Positions 42,607 through 51,951 of a stretch of 64,000 nt of DNA are shown here, piece by piece. Every line of letters begins with the position of its first letter. Position 1 is the stretch's first letter. Location of the stretch: positions 62,001 to 126,000 of the forward strand of contig NZ_BMWT01000007.1 in NCBI RefSeq assembly GCF_014651375.1, given 5' to 3'. Made by a program: the position numbers and the translations under genes. Below the pieces are notes generated by a model. It saw only the letters and a program-made list of their open reading frames with translations, was not told where the DNA came from and ran no database searches. Source of the stretch: Tateyamaria omphalii. GTDB taxonomy: Bacteria; Pseudomonadota; Alphaproteobacteria; Rhodobacterales; Rhodobacteraceae.

Positions 42607-44088
42607 ATGGCACGCGATCTTGTTTCACAGCTTCTGAGCATGGGCTCTTCGGATCAGCAGATTGCAATCAGCTCGAGGTCTGGCGATCTTACCTATGGTG
42701 ATCTGGAGTTGCGTACCCGTGATATTGCACGGACCCTCCAATCGCTTGGAAGCCAAACCGGAGACCGGATTGGCACTGTCATGGCGAAGTCGGTTGACGC
42801 CGTCACTGTGTTTTTGGGCATTCTTCGAGCGGGATGTGTCGCTGTTCCAATAAACCCGCAACAGCCAGCCGCCATGATGGAACGCATAATCGTGGCCAGT
42901 GACGTCCAGCTTGTCCTGCACGACGTCGGCCTGTCTGTGCCGAATGTGCCAGGGAAACGAAGAGAAACACTGGGACAGGCTGGACCGGGGTCTTTTGACG
43001 AATTGATCCGTAATTACGTACCAAGTGGACGCGAGCACGCGACACTCTTGGATGAAGACGCTGATGCGCTGATCCTGTTCACATCCGGCACGACAGGCGA
43101 TCCCAAAGGTGTGTTGCACGGGATCAAAAGTTTGCTGTCGACGGCCACTTCGCTTGCCAAAACTTGGGGTCTAACATCGCACGATACCGTCCTTCATGCG
43201 TTGCCGATCAATCATGCCCATGGTCTTGTCATTGCAACACTGCCTGTTCTTGCGTCGGGCGGGAACCTTCGCTGGATTGAGGCATTCGAACCGCGAACGG
43301 TTTTGGAAGCGATGCATGGGTCCTCGATCTTTATGGGGGTGCCCTTCTACTACCAGCAGCTGTTGGACTCACCCGCCTTTGATCCTCATGCGTTTTCCAC
43401 TCTGCGTTTGTGCGTAAGTGGATCGGCACCCTTGAGCGATGCTTTGGCAAATCGATTTCGAACGGAAACGCAGCATGAAATAGCTCAACGTTACGGGATG
43501 ACCGAAACGATGATCACTACTGCAAACCCTTGTGAAGCGATCCGGTTTGGTACAGTCGGACAGGCACTTCCTGAAACCGACATCCGCATAGTGGATACTT
43601 CAACGCGTGCCACCCTTGAACCTGGAGAGATCGGTGAAGTTGTGGTTTCTGGCCCAACCGTTTTTAAACGATATCTTCGTTCGGAACTTCAAACAAACGA
43701 CTTGGAGCTGAACACCGGCGATCTCGGGCGTCTCGATGCCGATGGGTACCTGACCTTGGTTGGTCGGGTGCGCGATTTGATAATTTATTGCGGAATGAAT
43801 GTGTACCCCAGTGACGTCGAATCCGCCTTGCTTCAATGTGCGGGCGTACATGACGCCTGTGTGTTTGGTATTCCGCACAATCTTACGGGAGAGTCAGTGA
43901 TGGCGGCGGTGGTTGCGAAACCTGACCAGACGGTGGCGCCCTCCGAACTCAGAAAAAAACTGGCGTCTCTGCTCGCGCCGCATCAAATCCCGAAACGCAT
44001 TTTGGTCGTGCCCGAAATTCCACGGAACAACATGGGCAAGCCGATGCGATCAGAACTGGCGAGCAACGCCAAAAACTTGGGCGGCTGA
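42607..44088 (+). CDS. AMP-dependent acyl-CoA synthetase/ligase family protein
   Basis: A 493-residue adenylating enzyme. The P-loop is LFTSGTTGDPKGVLHG (159-168 core), the central motif QRYGMTETMITT, then LNTGDLGRLDADGYLTLVGR and the catalytic lysine Lys478 (NNMGKPMRSEL). The HALPINHAHGLVIA segment is typical of malonyl-CoA synthetase-like and medium-chain ligases. It could make a CoA or carrier-bound starter or extender, for example malonyl from malonate, which would explain the absence of an AT in the ketosynthase. It starts three bases after the ketosynthase stop. A hairpin with a short T-run follows. Confidence 0.88.
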   Translation: MARDLVSQLLSMGSSDQQIAISSRSGDLTYGDLELRTRDIARTLQSLGSQTGDRIGTVMAKSVDAVTVFLGILRAGCVAVPINPQQPAAMMERIIVASDVQLVLHDVGLSVPNVPGKRRETLGQAGPGSFDELIRNYVPSGREHATLLDEDADALILFTSGTTGDPKGVLHGIKSLLSTATSLAKTWGLTSHDTVLHALPINHAHGLVIATLPVLASGGNLRWIEAFEPRTVLEAMHGSSIFMGVPFYYQQLLDSPAFDPHAFSTLRLCVSGSAPLSDALANRFRTETQHEIAQRYGMTETMITTANPCEAIRFGTVGQALPETDIRIVDTSTRATLEPGEIGEVVVSGPTVFKRYLRSELQTNDLELNTGDLGRLDADGYLTLVGRVRDLIIYCGMNVYPSDVESALLQCAGVHDACVFGIPHNLTGESVMAAVVAKPDQTVAPSELRKKLASLLAPHQIPKRILVVPEIPRNNMGKPMRSELASNAKNLGG

Positions 44089-44108
44089 ACTTACCCTGCC
44101 GCCGTTTT
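44080..44108 (+). terminator. weak terminator or attenuator before the ACP gene
   Basis: GGCGGC (44080-44085) and GCCGCC (44098-44103) form a six-base stem, followed by GTTTTA. It begins inside the last codons of the ligase and lies 70 bp before the ACP start. It may lower, rather than stop, transcription into the ACP gene. Confidence 0.4.
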
Positions 44109-44177
44109 AGGAATTCTACTTGAAATCTGTCCAGGCACATCGCAGGACAACCACACCAACCCTTGGGAGAGATGACC

Positions 44178-44438
44178 ATGGAAGTCAAAGAAAAAGCGCC
44201 GGAAATCCAATCCTGGTTAGAGAATTACATCGGTTCGGTTATCGATGTTCCAGAGGGGGAAGATTGGGCGTCCCGCCGCTTTGACGAACTTGGTCTCGAT
44301 TCTGTCGAAGTGACGATCATGGCCGGTATGATCGAAGAACGTTTTGGGCTCGAAATCCAAATGCCGGATGTTGTGGAAAACGCAAATGTTGCCGCTCTTG
44401 CCGGCCATCTCGAAAAGAGACTGGCGGCAAAAGACTAG
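44178..44438 (+). CDS. acyl carrier protein
   Basis: An 86-residue stand-alone carrier protein from the ATG at 44178 (GGGAG eight bases upstream). Ser42 in FDELGLDSVEVTIMAGMIEE is the phosphopantetheine site (LGLDSVE), and a typical ACP helix IEERFGLEIQMPDV follows. It differs from the carrier domain fused to the FAAL and is likely to hold either the extender unit or the finished chain. It is the last gene of the acyl/polyketide operon; its stop overlaps the end of the convergent TPR-hydrolase gene. Confidence 0.93.
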   Translation: MEVKEKAPEIQSWLENYIGSVIDVPEGEDWASRRFDELGLDSVEVTIMAGMIEERFGLEIQMPDVVENANVAALAGHLEKRLAAKD

Positions 44439-46111
44439 TCAGCGAGTGCGCGTGTGACAAAATCCTTGAATTGTCCGCGCGCAATCGCCTCCATCGCAGA
44501 ATAATGATGGTCAACATCAGGCACGGTTGCGAGCTGACAGCAGCTGAGGTCCGCAATATCCATTGATCGGCGATGGTCAGGGGAAAAATCCGCTCCGTAT
44601 ACATGCAAGACACGCATGTCGTTGCGACTTTTGAGTGAAATCAGCAGATTTTCGAATTGGCCGGCGGCTTGCAGTTCTGCGGCACCGTGCGATTGCAGAA
44701 TTCCTCCGTCATCGCGCGCCTCCGCCATGTTGAAGATGCCTGAAAATGAAAGCGCGCGGCGCACATTCATGCCGAGAGCTGCCCGAATGGCCACGTTGGC
44801 ACCAAAACTATTTCCTAAAGTCATGACTGGGCCCTCAAATCGGGCTACTCTCTGTGCCAGATCAGAATGCATCGCGGAAACAACCGATCCAGTACTGACA
44901 AGGCCCTTTTGAAACATCAATCCCGAATGGTCTCGGACATAAATGGCATTGAGCGACAGGTCTGCAAAGAGGCTGTCTAGGTAGCCAAGGGGCAGCAATT
45001 CCAGGCCTTGCGTGAGATTGGCAAAGACAACGACCGTTCCTTGCGCATTGTCACGTTCAACTTCGACCACTTCATCATTCCCATGCAGCGCCGATGACAG
45101 AGTATGTGCATCATCTATTGCATTGATCGAGCCAAGCAGCGCTTGAGCCGTGCGCCCAACGGCGCTTTCGCTATCAACGCTCGCAAGCAACTCTCGGCCA
45201 CGCGATGTTTCGCCCGCTTGCAGCGCAAAGCAGCCAAGCTGCAAATCCCAAGCGGCATCTGGGCCTTTCTGATCGCGAAGGTCCAAGAGGCGACCAAGGA
45301 TGTCACTGCGCTGAGCCCATGTCAGCCGCGTCCTCACAAGCCGGTAGAGAACCAGCCAGTCATCTGGGGTGCGTGACAGAGCCGTTTTCAAGACATCATA
45401 TGCTTCGTCATGGCGGTGCGCCGCTGTCGCAAAGCGGGCCATGCGCCTGAGAGAGGCTGAGTTGGAAGATACGGGATCTACGGTTGATTTCAGTTTGTCA
45501 TAGGATTCCGAATACGTTGCAATGAGTGGGTATAGCATCGACCGCGTACGCTCGGCGTAGTCAGGCAAAGGAGCCAGCGCCTCGGCCGTTTGAATAAGTT
45601 CTATTGCCTCATGCGGTTTGCCAGCCAACGCATACCGGTTGGCAAGGCGCAACCTGAGGAATTGAACATCAGGGGCTTGCTTGATTGCGTTTGAGTAAAA
45701 GTCGATCCTGTCTGAATGAGTGCGCAGTTTCTGCGAGAGCCCATCCACAGCAGCCATTGCAGCTTTGGGATCGGCGGCCGTTGCTGCCGACAAGCCATCC
45801 AGACAAAATGCGCAGGCGTCTTCCAGACCCTTTCCCGCGGCAATGACATCAACACACTGGGCCCAGTACCAAGGATTGTTGGCAGCTTTGGGCACAAGTT
45901 TTTGCTCAGCCACTTGAAGTGCATCCTGATGGCGTTTCTGAGCCATATGCAGGCGCACTAGAACAAGAGGCGTGCGTGTATGAGCTTCCAAACCTTGTTC
46001 GGACGAAGCAAAGGCTTCGTCCGCCTCATCAAGCGCGCCCTCTCGGATCAGGTTTTCAATGGCGGAAAGCGCTTTTGTTGCGTCGTCCGCTTCTGCATTC
46101 GTGATAGCCAC
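44435..46111 (-). CDS. TPR-like protein with C-terminal alpha/beta hydrolase domain
   Basis: A 558-residue protein. Residues 1-330 are alternating amphipathic helices in TPR-like pairs (for example LRLANRYALAGKPHEAIELI and RFATAAHRHDEAYDVLKTAL). Residues 345-558 form an alpha/beta hydrolase: VVVFANLTQGLELLPLGYLD, nucleophile Ser435 in VMTLGNSFGANVAIRAAL (GNSFG), Asp in VYGADFSPDHR and His535/536 in VPDVDHHYSAMEAI. Fusion of a scaffold to a hydrolase suggests product release from a carrier, or acyl transfer to a glycan, in place of the missing thioesterase. It has a GTG start with SD GAGG, and its 3' end overlaps the ACP stop. Confidence 0.75.
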   Translation of the reverse strand: MAITNAEADDATKALSAIENLIREGALDEADEAFASSEQGLEAHTRTPLVLVRLHMAQKRHQDALQVAEQKLVPKAANNPWYWAQCVDVIAAGKGLEDACAFCLDGLSAATAADPKAAMAAVDGLSQKLRTHSDRIDFYSNAIKQAPDVQFLRLRLANRYALAGKPHEAIELIQTAEALAPLPDYAERTRSMLYPLIATYSESYDKLKSTVDPVSSNSASLRRMARFATAAHRHDEAYDVLKTALSRTPDDWLVLYRLVRTRLTWAQRSDILGRLLDLRDQKGPDAAWDLQLGCFALQAGETSRGRELLASVDSESAVGRTAQALLGSINAIDDAHTLSSALHGNDEVVEVERDNAQGTVVVFANLTQGLELLPLGYLDSLFADLSLNAIYVRDHSGLMFQKGLVSTGSVVSAMHSDLAQRVARFEGPVMTLGNSFGANVAIRAALGMNVRRALSFSGIFNMAEARDDGGILQSHGAAELQAAGQFENLLISLKSRNDMRVLHVYGADFSPDHRRSMDIADLSCCQLATVPDVDHHYSAMEAIARGQFKDFVTRALAD

Positions 46112-46320
46112 ACCTGATCCTCATCTCGCACAACGTGCCCGTTGGGCCCGCTGTCTCAACACAACGCGCTCACGGGGCACTCTTAATGGGCGAACTTTGC
46201 GTCGGGGAAAAGTTTTTTGCAACGCGTCCATACTTAGACAGAAACCTTTCTTTCCCTAAGGTGAAAGTCGTGATTGAAAGACTGGCACGTATTTCAGCTT
46301 TGGCGAGCGAGGACAGCATC

Positions 46321-48630
46321 ATGACCGTTCAGGAATTAGACGCGTCAGAGACGACAGCATTCTGGGGTCAGTGTTCGATCTGCGGGCATGAAGGCCAGTT
46401 TGAACGGGGCACTGAAAAGTCCGCGCGTGAAGCATATGCATGTCCGAACTGCCGCTTTACAACCAGGTGGCGGGATCAGGCCAGCATCATTCTGGACGAA
46501 TTTGGGCGCGGGCAGGCAATGTCGCTTGCTGGGTTGATGAAAGCTGGTTTGATCAATGACCTTTCTATCTTAGAACCGGCCCTGCGTGGTCCTTTTGCCC
46601 AAAGATTTCAATCGCTTCCCAACTACACGCAAACATATTTCTGGCCCGAGCTTGCACTCGGAGAACTGTCGCCGCAAGGCGTGCGCAACGAAGACCTCAC
46701 GCGTCTGACCTTTGACGATAACAGCTTTGATCTGGTGCTTAGCAGTGATGTGATGGAACATCTCTTCGATATCGAAGCAGCGTTCCGCGAAACACTCCGT
46801 GTTCTCAAACCGGGTGGAGTGCATATTTTCACAATCCCAAATGACTTTCCTTTTCCCGACAAAACGCAGAAACGTGTTGCGATTGTTGATGGTGCCGAAG
46901 TTCCGATCAAGCCGGAAGTGTATCACAACTCCGGTGATGGTTCGAAATGTCTTGTCTACACGGATTATGGCGCCGACCTCGTCGACATGATCGAAGAACT
47001 TGGCGGCACTCTGAGCCTCGTGCGCCGCAGCCCGATCCCCAAGGCGGCTCGGACCAATCTAACCTTTGTTATGCGCAAGGTTTCAACGGACGGAACAACA
47101 CGGCAGCCACGGCGCCTCAAACAAGCCCAGGGTGATCTGAACGGCGCTGACCTTCTGAAATGTCCTATCTGCGACAGTACGCAGTTTGAAGACTTCAACG
47201 GCCGGGTGAATGCCCGTTGCAGTTCATGCCGCGCGGTCGAGCGCAACCGGATGATGTGGATGATCCTTGACCGGTTGGGGGCGTTCAAACCGGGCCTTCG
47301 TGTTTTGCATATGGCCCCGGAGCTTGGCCTTGTTCGCAAGTTCAAGTCACTATCCGGCGATGACTATCATGCCACTGATTTTGACGTCGAACGCTACAGC
47401 AGCAATTTTGTAAAAATACGAAAACTCGACCTTTGCACTGATTTGGCTGCCATTCCGGATGAAAGCTACGATCTCATCCTGCACTCGCACGTGCTTGAGC
47501 ACATTCCCTGCAGTGTACCTCATGTACTGAGCGAGCTTGATCGCATCCTTGCACCGGGCGGTCTTCATTTCCTCTCCGTTCCATTCCGGGGAACAACGAC
47601 CACGGAAGATTTGTCTCCAGATCTGTCCGAAGCGGAACGAAAGAAGCGTTTTGGCCAAGAAGACCACATGCGCATCTTCGGAACCGAAAGCATTGTGGAA
47701 CTGCTTCGGGATGCTTGGGGCGAAGGTAAGCATCTAGTCGAGCCGATTGAAATCTTCTCGAGAGACGAGTTGCGTGCGGCGGTCATCCCGACAAACGCCT
47801 GGCACGGGATCAGTTCGCACAGCATTTTTCACTACAGAAAAGGTGGCCTGCCACCAGCGATGGAGATTGTGGCGCAACGTACTGGTTCAGAGGCCGAAGC
47901 TGCGTCCCGGACCACGATTGTCACCGACGAAACGTCTCAGATACCGTTGTTGCACGGCCTTGAGGCATTGCGCCGCGACAATCCATGGCCCGAGTTTCCG
48001 TATGAAGAACACGCCCCTTTCCACCTCGCTCTGGATTCAAATGGTGATGGTGGACGCGAAATCATCTTGAATCAAATCCTTGAATACGATGTCAAACTGA
48101 TGGTTGAGGTAGGCTGTTTCCTTGGTGGTTCTGCCTTGCATTGGCTTGGTACAAAACCTGATCTGCATCTGATTGGTGTGGACCCATGGGAAAACAGCTG
48201 GGCACGCTATGTCGAGGACATGGCAAAGGACCCAAGCATGTCGCGTCATGTTGCGCATATTTCAGATGTTGAAGTGGCTAGGATCGCTGACCTCATTCGA
48301 CAATTTGGCAACTTCGCAGTGACGATGAATAATTTGCGGCGCCACAAGGATCGTTTCACACCCGTGCGACGGTTCTCGCCCGAGGCTCTTCAATACCTCA
48401 GTGACCGTAGCGTACCGGTTGAGCTGATCTACATTGACGCCTTCAAGCACCGCGCAGACCTGGATGCTGCCTACGCTCTGTTCCCGGATGCAGTTCTATG
48501 TGGAGACGATTGGCTTTGGCCCGATGAAACGGGAGAATTTGTCATGCAAACAGCAATTAAGGAATTTGCGCACGAGCACGGCTTTGACATCGAAGATAAA
48601 CGGCAGTCGTGGGTGCTGCGCCGTCGCTAG
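46321..48630 (+). CDS. three-module methyltransferase with two zinc ribbons
   Basis: A 769-residue protein from the ATG at 46321. Module 1 (about 15-300) has a zinc ribbon (Cys18, Cys21, Cys41, Cys44: CSICGHEG and CPNC) and a SAM-type fold with SFDLVLSSDVMEHLFDIEAA and LRVLKPGGVHIFTIP. Module 2 (about 325-560) repeats this plan (CPICDST...CSSCRA; SYDLILHSHVLEHIPCSVPH; LDRILAPGGLHFLSVPF). Module 3 (about 600-769) is a Methyltransf_24-like domain (KLMVEVGCFLGGSALHWLGT, PVELIYIDAFKHRADLDAAY). Modules 1 and 2 look like an internal duplication. It may methylate several positions of a glycan; module 1 lacks a clear glycine-rich SAM loop and may be structural. Confidence 0.82.
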   Translation: MTVQELDASETTAFWGQCSICGHEGQFERGTEKSAREAYACPNCRFTTRWRDQASIILDEFGRGQAMSLAGLMKAGLINDLSILEPALRGPFAQRFQSLPNYTQTYFWPELALGELSPQGVRNEDLTRLTFDDNSFDLVLSSDVMEHLFDIEAAFRETLRVLKPGGVHIFTIPNDFPFPDKTQKRVAIVDGAEVPIKPEVYHNSGDGSKCLVYTDYGADLVDMIEELGGTLSLVRRSPIPKAARTNLTFVMRKVSTDGTTRQPRRLKQAQGDLNGADLLKCPICDSTQFEDFNGRVNARCSSCRAVERNRMMWMILDRLGAFKPGLRVLHMAPELGLVRKFKSLSGDDYHATDFDVERYSSNFVKIRKLDLCTDLAAIPDESYDLILHSHVLEHIPCSVPHVLSELDRILAPGGLHFLSVPFRGTTTTEDLSPDLSEAERKKRFGQEDHMRIFGTESIVELLRDAWGEGKHLVEPIEIFSRDELRAAVIPTNAWHGISSHSIFHYRKGGLPPAMEIVAQRTGSEAEAASRTTIVTDETSQIPLLHGLEALRRDNPWPEFPYEEHAPFHLALDSNGDGGREIILNQILEYDVKLMVEVGCFLGGSALHWLGTKPDLHLIGVDPWENSWARYVEDMAKDPSMSRHVAHISDVEVARIADLIRQFGNFAVTMNNLRRHKDRFTPVRRFSPEALQYLSDRSVPVELIYIDAFKHRADLDAAYALFPDAVLCGDDWLWPDETGEFVMQTAIKEFAHEHGFDIEDKRQSWVLRRR

Positions 48631-49676
48631 TTAGGTTTGGGGAACGGGTCCATTACCAGAACAGAGCCAAGCAGTGTTTTCAGTGATGTCTTGGATCTGT
48701 CCTTGAGAAGAACGACGTCTTCAGCAGGTTTGGTAGGCCCAATCTCAATCCGTTCAACGTCGCGGCCCTCATAGTGTTTCAGGGCATGAATGCCGATGCG
48801 TGTGACGTAACTGAATGGGTCGATGGCTGCGAAAGACGTGGCAGAGGCATCATCATCACATCGAATGCCCACGTGCCCCCCACCTGAATGATACAGAAAT
48901 GAGCATCCCAATACGCGTTGGCGGTCTTTGAACCGCAGTTCAATATGGGTTTCTGGTGACAATTCCAAATACTCTTGATGCAGTCCGAAGTGTTCCAACG
49001 GCTCCAGTTCATGGGTCGGCAGCACTTCACGCAGGTGCACGCAACGTCGAACCCATTGCGGTTGGAATGTGCCGACCACTTTTTCTGGCTCTCCCAGAAA
49101 TGGAGCAAGGAAGGCGTGCGTTCTCTCCGCAAAGAGTTGTGAACCGTCTGGTGTGGTATGGGCTTCATCCTTCAAAAGGCCATGCAATGCTTCTTTGCCC
49201 ATCTCGTCCAGAAGCGCATCGGCAAGGTCAAGGCAGGCAAGGTTTCGTTCCTGGCAGAAGCTGCGGGCGCTGGCCACGACATCGTGGGCCATCCGGTCCC
49301 GCATATCTCTGTAGTGCAACATGAAAAGCGGTTGGGCATCATGTTCCTGAACGGCGCGCACCGTATCAAGCAGGAATTCACGTGTTAGCGCGTCTGATGC
49401 CAAAGGGTGCAACGCAAAAGCAGATGAAGCGATCTCCAATAGAACGTGTGTCACCGGGCCTTCGGCCTCGAGTGCTGATCGCAAGAACGCCGGTACGATA
49501 TGAAGTTGCAATGCTCCGAGACCAACTCGACACACCTCAACCTCAGGATGCGTATCTGACAGGATCTCTGTCAGCGGTGTCGTGAACCCGGCTCCGGATG
49601 CCACATTCGAAAAACCGAAAATCATCAGTTTTGGTTTTGCTGGGGCCGGACTGCATTGGGTTGTTTCCGCGTTCAA
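48627..49676 (-). CDS. SGNH hydrolase-like protein
   Basis: A 349-residue protein. I place the start at the TTG at 49676, which overlaps the P450 stop (TTGA) and has a strong SD (GGAGGT, six bases away); an ATG at 49625 would lose the SD. The N-terminal half has an SGNH-like layout: block I PKLMIFGFSNVASGAGF with the serine in GFSN, and block V LLKDEAHTTPDGSQLFAE with the DxxH pair. The glycine and asparagine of blocks II and III are not clear. The C-terminal 150 residues are beta-rich and may bind carbohydrate. A role as glycan O-acetyltransferase or esterase is possible. Coupled to the P450. Confidence 0.65.
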   Translation of the reverse strand: MNAETTQCSPAPAKPKLMIFGFSNVASGAGFTTPLTEILSDTHPEVEVCRVGLGALQLHIVPAFLRSALEAEGPVTHVLLEIASSAFALHPLASDALTREFLLDTVRAVQEHDAQPLFMLHYRDMRDRMAHDVVASARSFCQERNLACLDLADALLDEMGKEALHGLLKDEAHTTPDGSQLFAERTHAFLAPFLGEPEKVVGTFQPQWVRRCVHLREVLPTHELEPLEHFGLHQEYLELSPETHIELRFKDRQRVLGCSFLYHSGGGHVGIRCDDDASATSFAAIDPFSYVTRIGIHALKHYEGRDVERIEIGPTKPAEDVVLLKDRSKTSLKTLLGSVLVMDPFPKPN

Positions 49677-50794
49677 CGTGCGACCTCCAACATCTTGAAT
49701 GCCAAAGGTATTTCGATTGGCTCTTCGACCGCCATCGTGCATCGCCTTTTTACGGGTGACTTTCCTGGGCTGACATTGGCGACCCGTAAGACACCCCACA
49801 GGAATTGGGGAAGGAATTGCCGCGACAGAGCGACTCCAAGACAACGATGTGGTCCAGCACCGAATGCCAAATTGGACAGAGGCGCGCGGGCCGGATCAAA
49901 GTCGTCTGGATTGGGCCAGCGGGACGGGTCTCGGTTTGCGGCAGCAATATCGCAAATAAATCGCGCGCCACCGGGAATATGGTTGGCGCCTACGGACATC
50001 CCATCGCCAAAGCTTTGCCGATGGATGTAACGCGCACTGATAAAGTACCGCTCTGCTTCGCTCCAAAAGGCTGTGGTTCCGCCGCGTGACGCGCGCGCCG
50101 CCTCCTGGAGTTCAGGATGCGGCGCAATAAATGCCAGGGTGTTTGCAGCCAAATCCGACAAGGGCTGAAGAACCACGGTGCACAAGAAAACAATAGCGTA
50201 GTCCTGTTCTGTCCATGCATCTGCGGGTCGCCCAACGACATCAGAAAATGCGTCAACAAGCACTGTGTTGTCCGCTTCAAAAATCGATGGCTTGATCTGT
50301 GCAAGACCCGCCGTCAAATTCTTGTAGACACCGACACCACTTTCCCGGATGCGCGTCATTTCATTGGTCGTAAACCCAAACAGTGGGGCCATGGCGCGAT
50401 CGATAGCGGGTTCGACAAGGGCGCTGATCACGTCAACGTCTTCGACTTCGCGGCATGTGTGCAGCGTTTCGCGCAAGGGGTTTTCGTCTACATGTATCGA
50501 AGTCACCTGCAAAACACGTGCTGTCGCCTTGCGAAGCTGACGATGAGGCTCACCAGATTGCAGCAAAACGAGTTGGCAAATATTGCTCCAAGCCGAGTAT
50601 CGCTGAGGCCAGGCTGAACTCGCACGCTCCATTAACTGCCTGATCGAACCGTCAACAATTGCGTTCGGATGACCAAGGGCCTGGAGCACGTCGTCATAGC
50701 GCGAGAGAATCCATGTACCATCCGATGCTTTTCGCACTTCGCGTGCAGTCGGTTGGCCTAGAAACGATTCATTCTCTTGAATGTGACCAACCAT
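49673..50794 (-). CDS. cytochrome P450
   Basis: A 373-residue bacterial P450, slightly short. The haem loop is LAFGAGPHRCLGVALSR with Cys318, and the K-helix ExxR is SEAERYFISARYIHRQ. The I-helix region (VVLQPLSDLAANTLAFIA) lacks the usual acidic-Thr pair before the NT, so oxygen activation may be atypical. PNPDDFDPARAP is the meander. It should hydroxylate a small molecule or acyl chain using a ferredoxin system encoded elsewhere. It is divergent from the GT2 gene and coupled to the SGNH gene downstream. Confidence 0.92.
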   Translation of the reverse strand: MVGHIQENESFLGQPTAREVRKASDGTWILSRYDDVLQALGHPNAIVDGSIRQLMERASSAWPQRYSAWSNICQLVLLQSGEPHRQLRKATARVLQVTSIHVDENPLRETLHTCREVEDVDVISALVEPAIDRAMAPLFGFTTNEMTRIRESGVGVYKNLTAGLAQIKPSIFEADNTVLVDAFSDVVGRPADAWTEQDYAIVFLCTVVLQPLSDLAANTLAFIAPHPELQEAARASRGGTTAFWSEAERYFISARYIHRQSFGDGMSVGANHIPGGARFICDIAAANRDPSRWPNPDDFDPARAPLSNLAFGAGPHRCLGVALSRQFLPQFLWGVLRVANVSPGKSPVKRRCTMAVEEPIEIPLAFKMLEVAR

Positions 50795-50920
50795 CTTGAT
50801 TTGCTTCTGATCCTCTGGAATTGCACACTCTCACAACCGATAGCATGCGGGTTTTGCTGTGCAAGGGGCTGCTGTATCCAACATGCTGTAAAGCACATAG
50901 ATTTCGCGAGGATGCTTGGG

Positions 50921-51796
50921 ATGGGTTCAACCCAAAAGCCTGATGTTTCAATAGCTGTTGTGTGCTGGAATATGTCGCGAGAGTTGCCAAGAACGCTTTT
51001 GTCACTGTCTCGCGCATTCCAACGCAATGTCGAAGACCTGACCTATGAAATTGTTCTTTGCGACAATGGCTCAGCTTCTTTGCCAATGATACCCGAGATG
51101 GACCCCGCGCCAGTGTTGGTTCACTTTCCGCAGCGTTCGAAATCTCCGGTTGGCGCGCTGAACGCAGCCTTGAAACATGCACGAGGGAAATGGGTGGGCG
51201 CCTGGATTGATGGTGCCCGGCTTGCCTCACAAAATCTTCTGCAAGGCGTGTATTCTGCCGGGCAGTTGCACACCAATCCGATCATTGCGGTCCCAAACTG
51301 GCAGCTGGGCCCCAAACGTCAGGCCGTTAGTATCGAGGAAGGGTACTCTTCTGAGGTTGAAGATGGTCTTTTAGCCCAGGCTGGATGGCCCGATCCTGGT
51401 TGCGATCTGTTTTCGATCAGCTCACCCGAGATGTCTCGTATCGATGCACCCATGTTGGAAAGCAACGCACTTTTTTTATCAGCAGATACCTGGAAACGCC
51501 TCGACTATTATGACCCCGCATTCAGTGAGGCTGGAGGGGGTGTGGCCAATCCCGATATGCTTGTCCGAGCAGTTGGTCTGCAGAATGCACAGCTTATACG
51601 GTTGGCTTCTGTCGCGACTTTCCATCAGACGCATGGTGGTACCACGACTGATGGAACCGCCAAAGCGATTGACGCAGTCAAACAGGCAGCGCGGAACTAT
51701 GCCCGGATTCGTGGGTATCCGCTTCGGGCGGTGCGGCAAAAGGGCTGGATTTTTGATGTCAAAACCGGGCAAGTGACGAAAGACAATTCAATGTGA
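50921..51796 (+). CDS. glycosyltransferase family 2 protein
   Basis: A 291-residue protein; the ATG at 50921 has GAGG nine bases upstream, and an ATG at 50912 is possible. The GT-A fold starts PDVSIAVVCWNMSRELPRTL, followed by YEIVLCDNGSA (nucleotide-binding Asp), SPVGALNAALKHARGKWVGAW and IDGARL, where the usual DxD appears as IDGA. The later part EAGGGVANPDMLVRAVGLQN resembles the acceptor region of GT2 enzymes. It probably transfers a sugar in the surface-glycan branch of the cluster; the donor is unknown. Confidence 0.8.
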   Translation: MGSTQKPDVSIAVVCWNMSRELPRTLLSLSRAFQRNVEDLTYEIVLCDNGSASLPMIPEMDPAPVLVHFPQRSKSPVGALNAALKHARGKWVGAWIDGARLASQNLLQGVYSAGQLHTNPIIAVPNWQLGPKRQAVSIEEGYSSEVEDGLLAQAGWPDPGCDLFSISSPEMSRIDAPMLESNALFLSADTWKRLDYYDPAFSEAGGGVANPDMLVRAVGLQNAQLIRLASVATFHQTHGGTTTDGTAKAIDAVKQAARNYARIRGYPLRAVRQKGWIFDVKTGQVTKDNSM

Positions 51797-51951
51797 CTAC
51801 GGCATAACGCTCAGGTAGCAATTCAGACTACTTTTTCCCCTTTTAGGCGATTTCCGGCTTGCTGGTACGTCTGACTGCGATACCGTCGCGTAGCGATTGT
51901 TGCGTGGCTTTTTGAGCCGTTGCGTAGATCACACAAGCTGGGGGATGAAAT

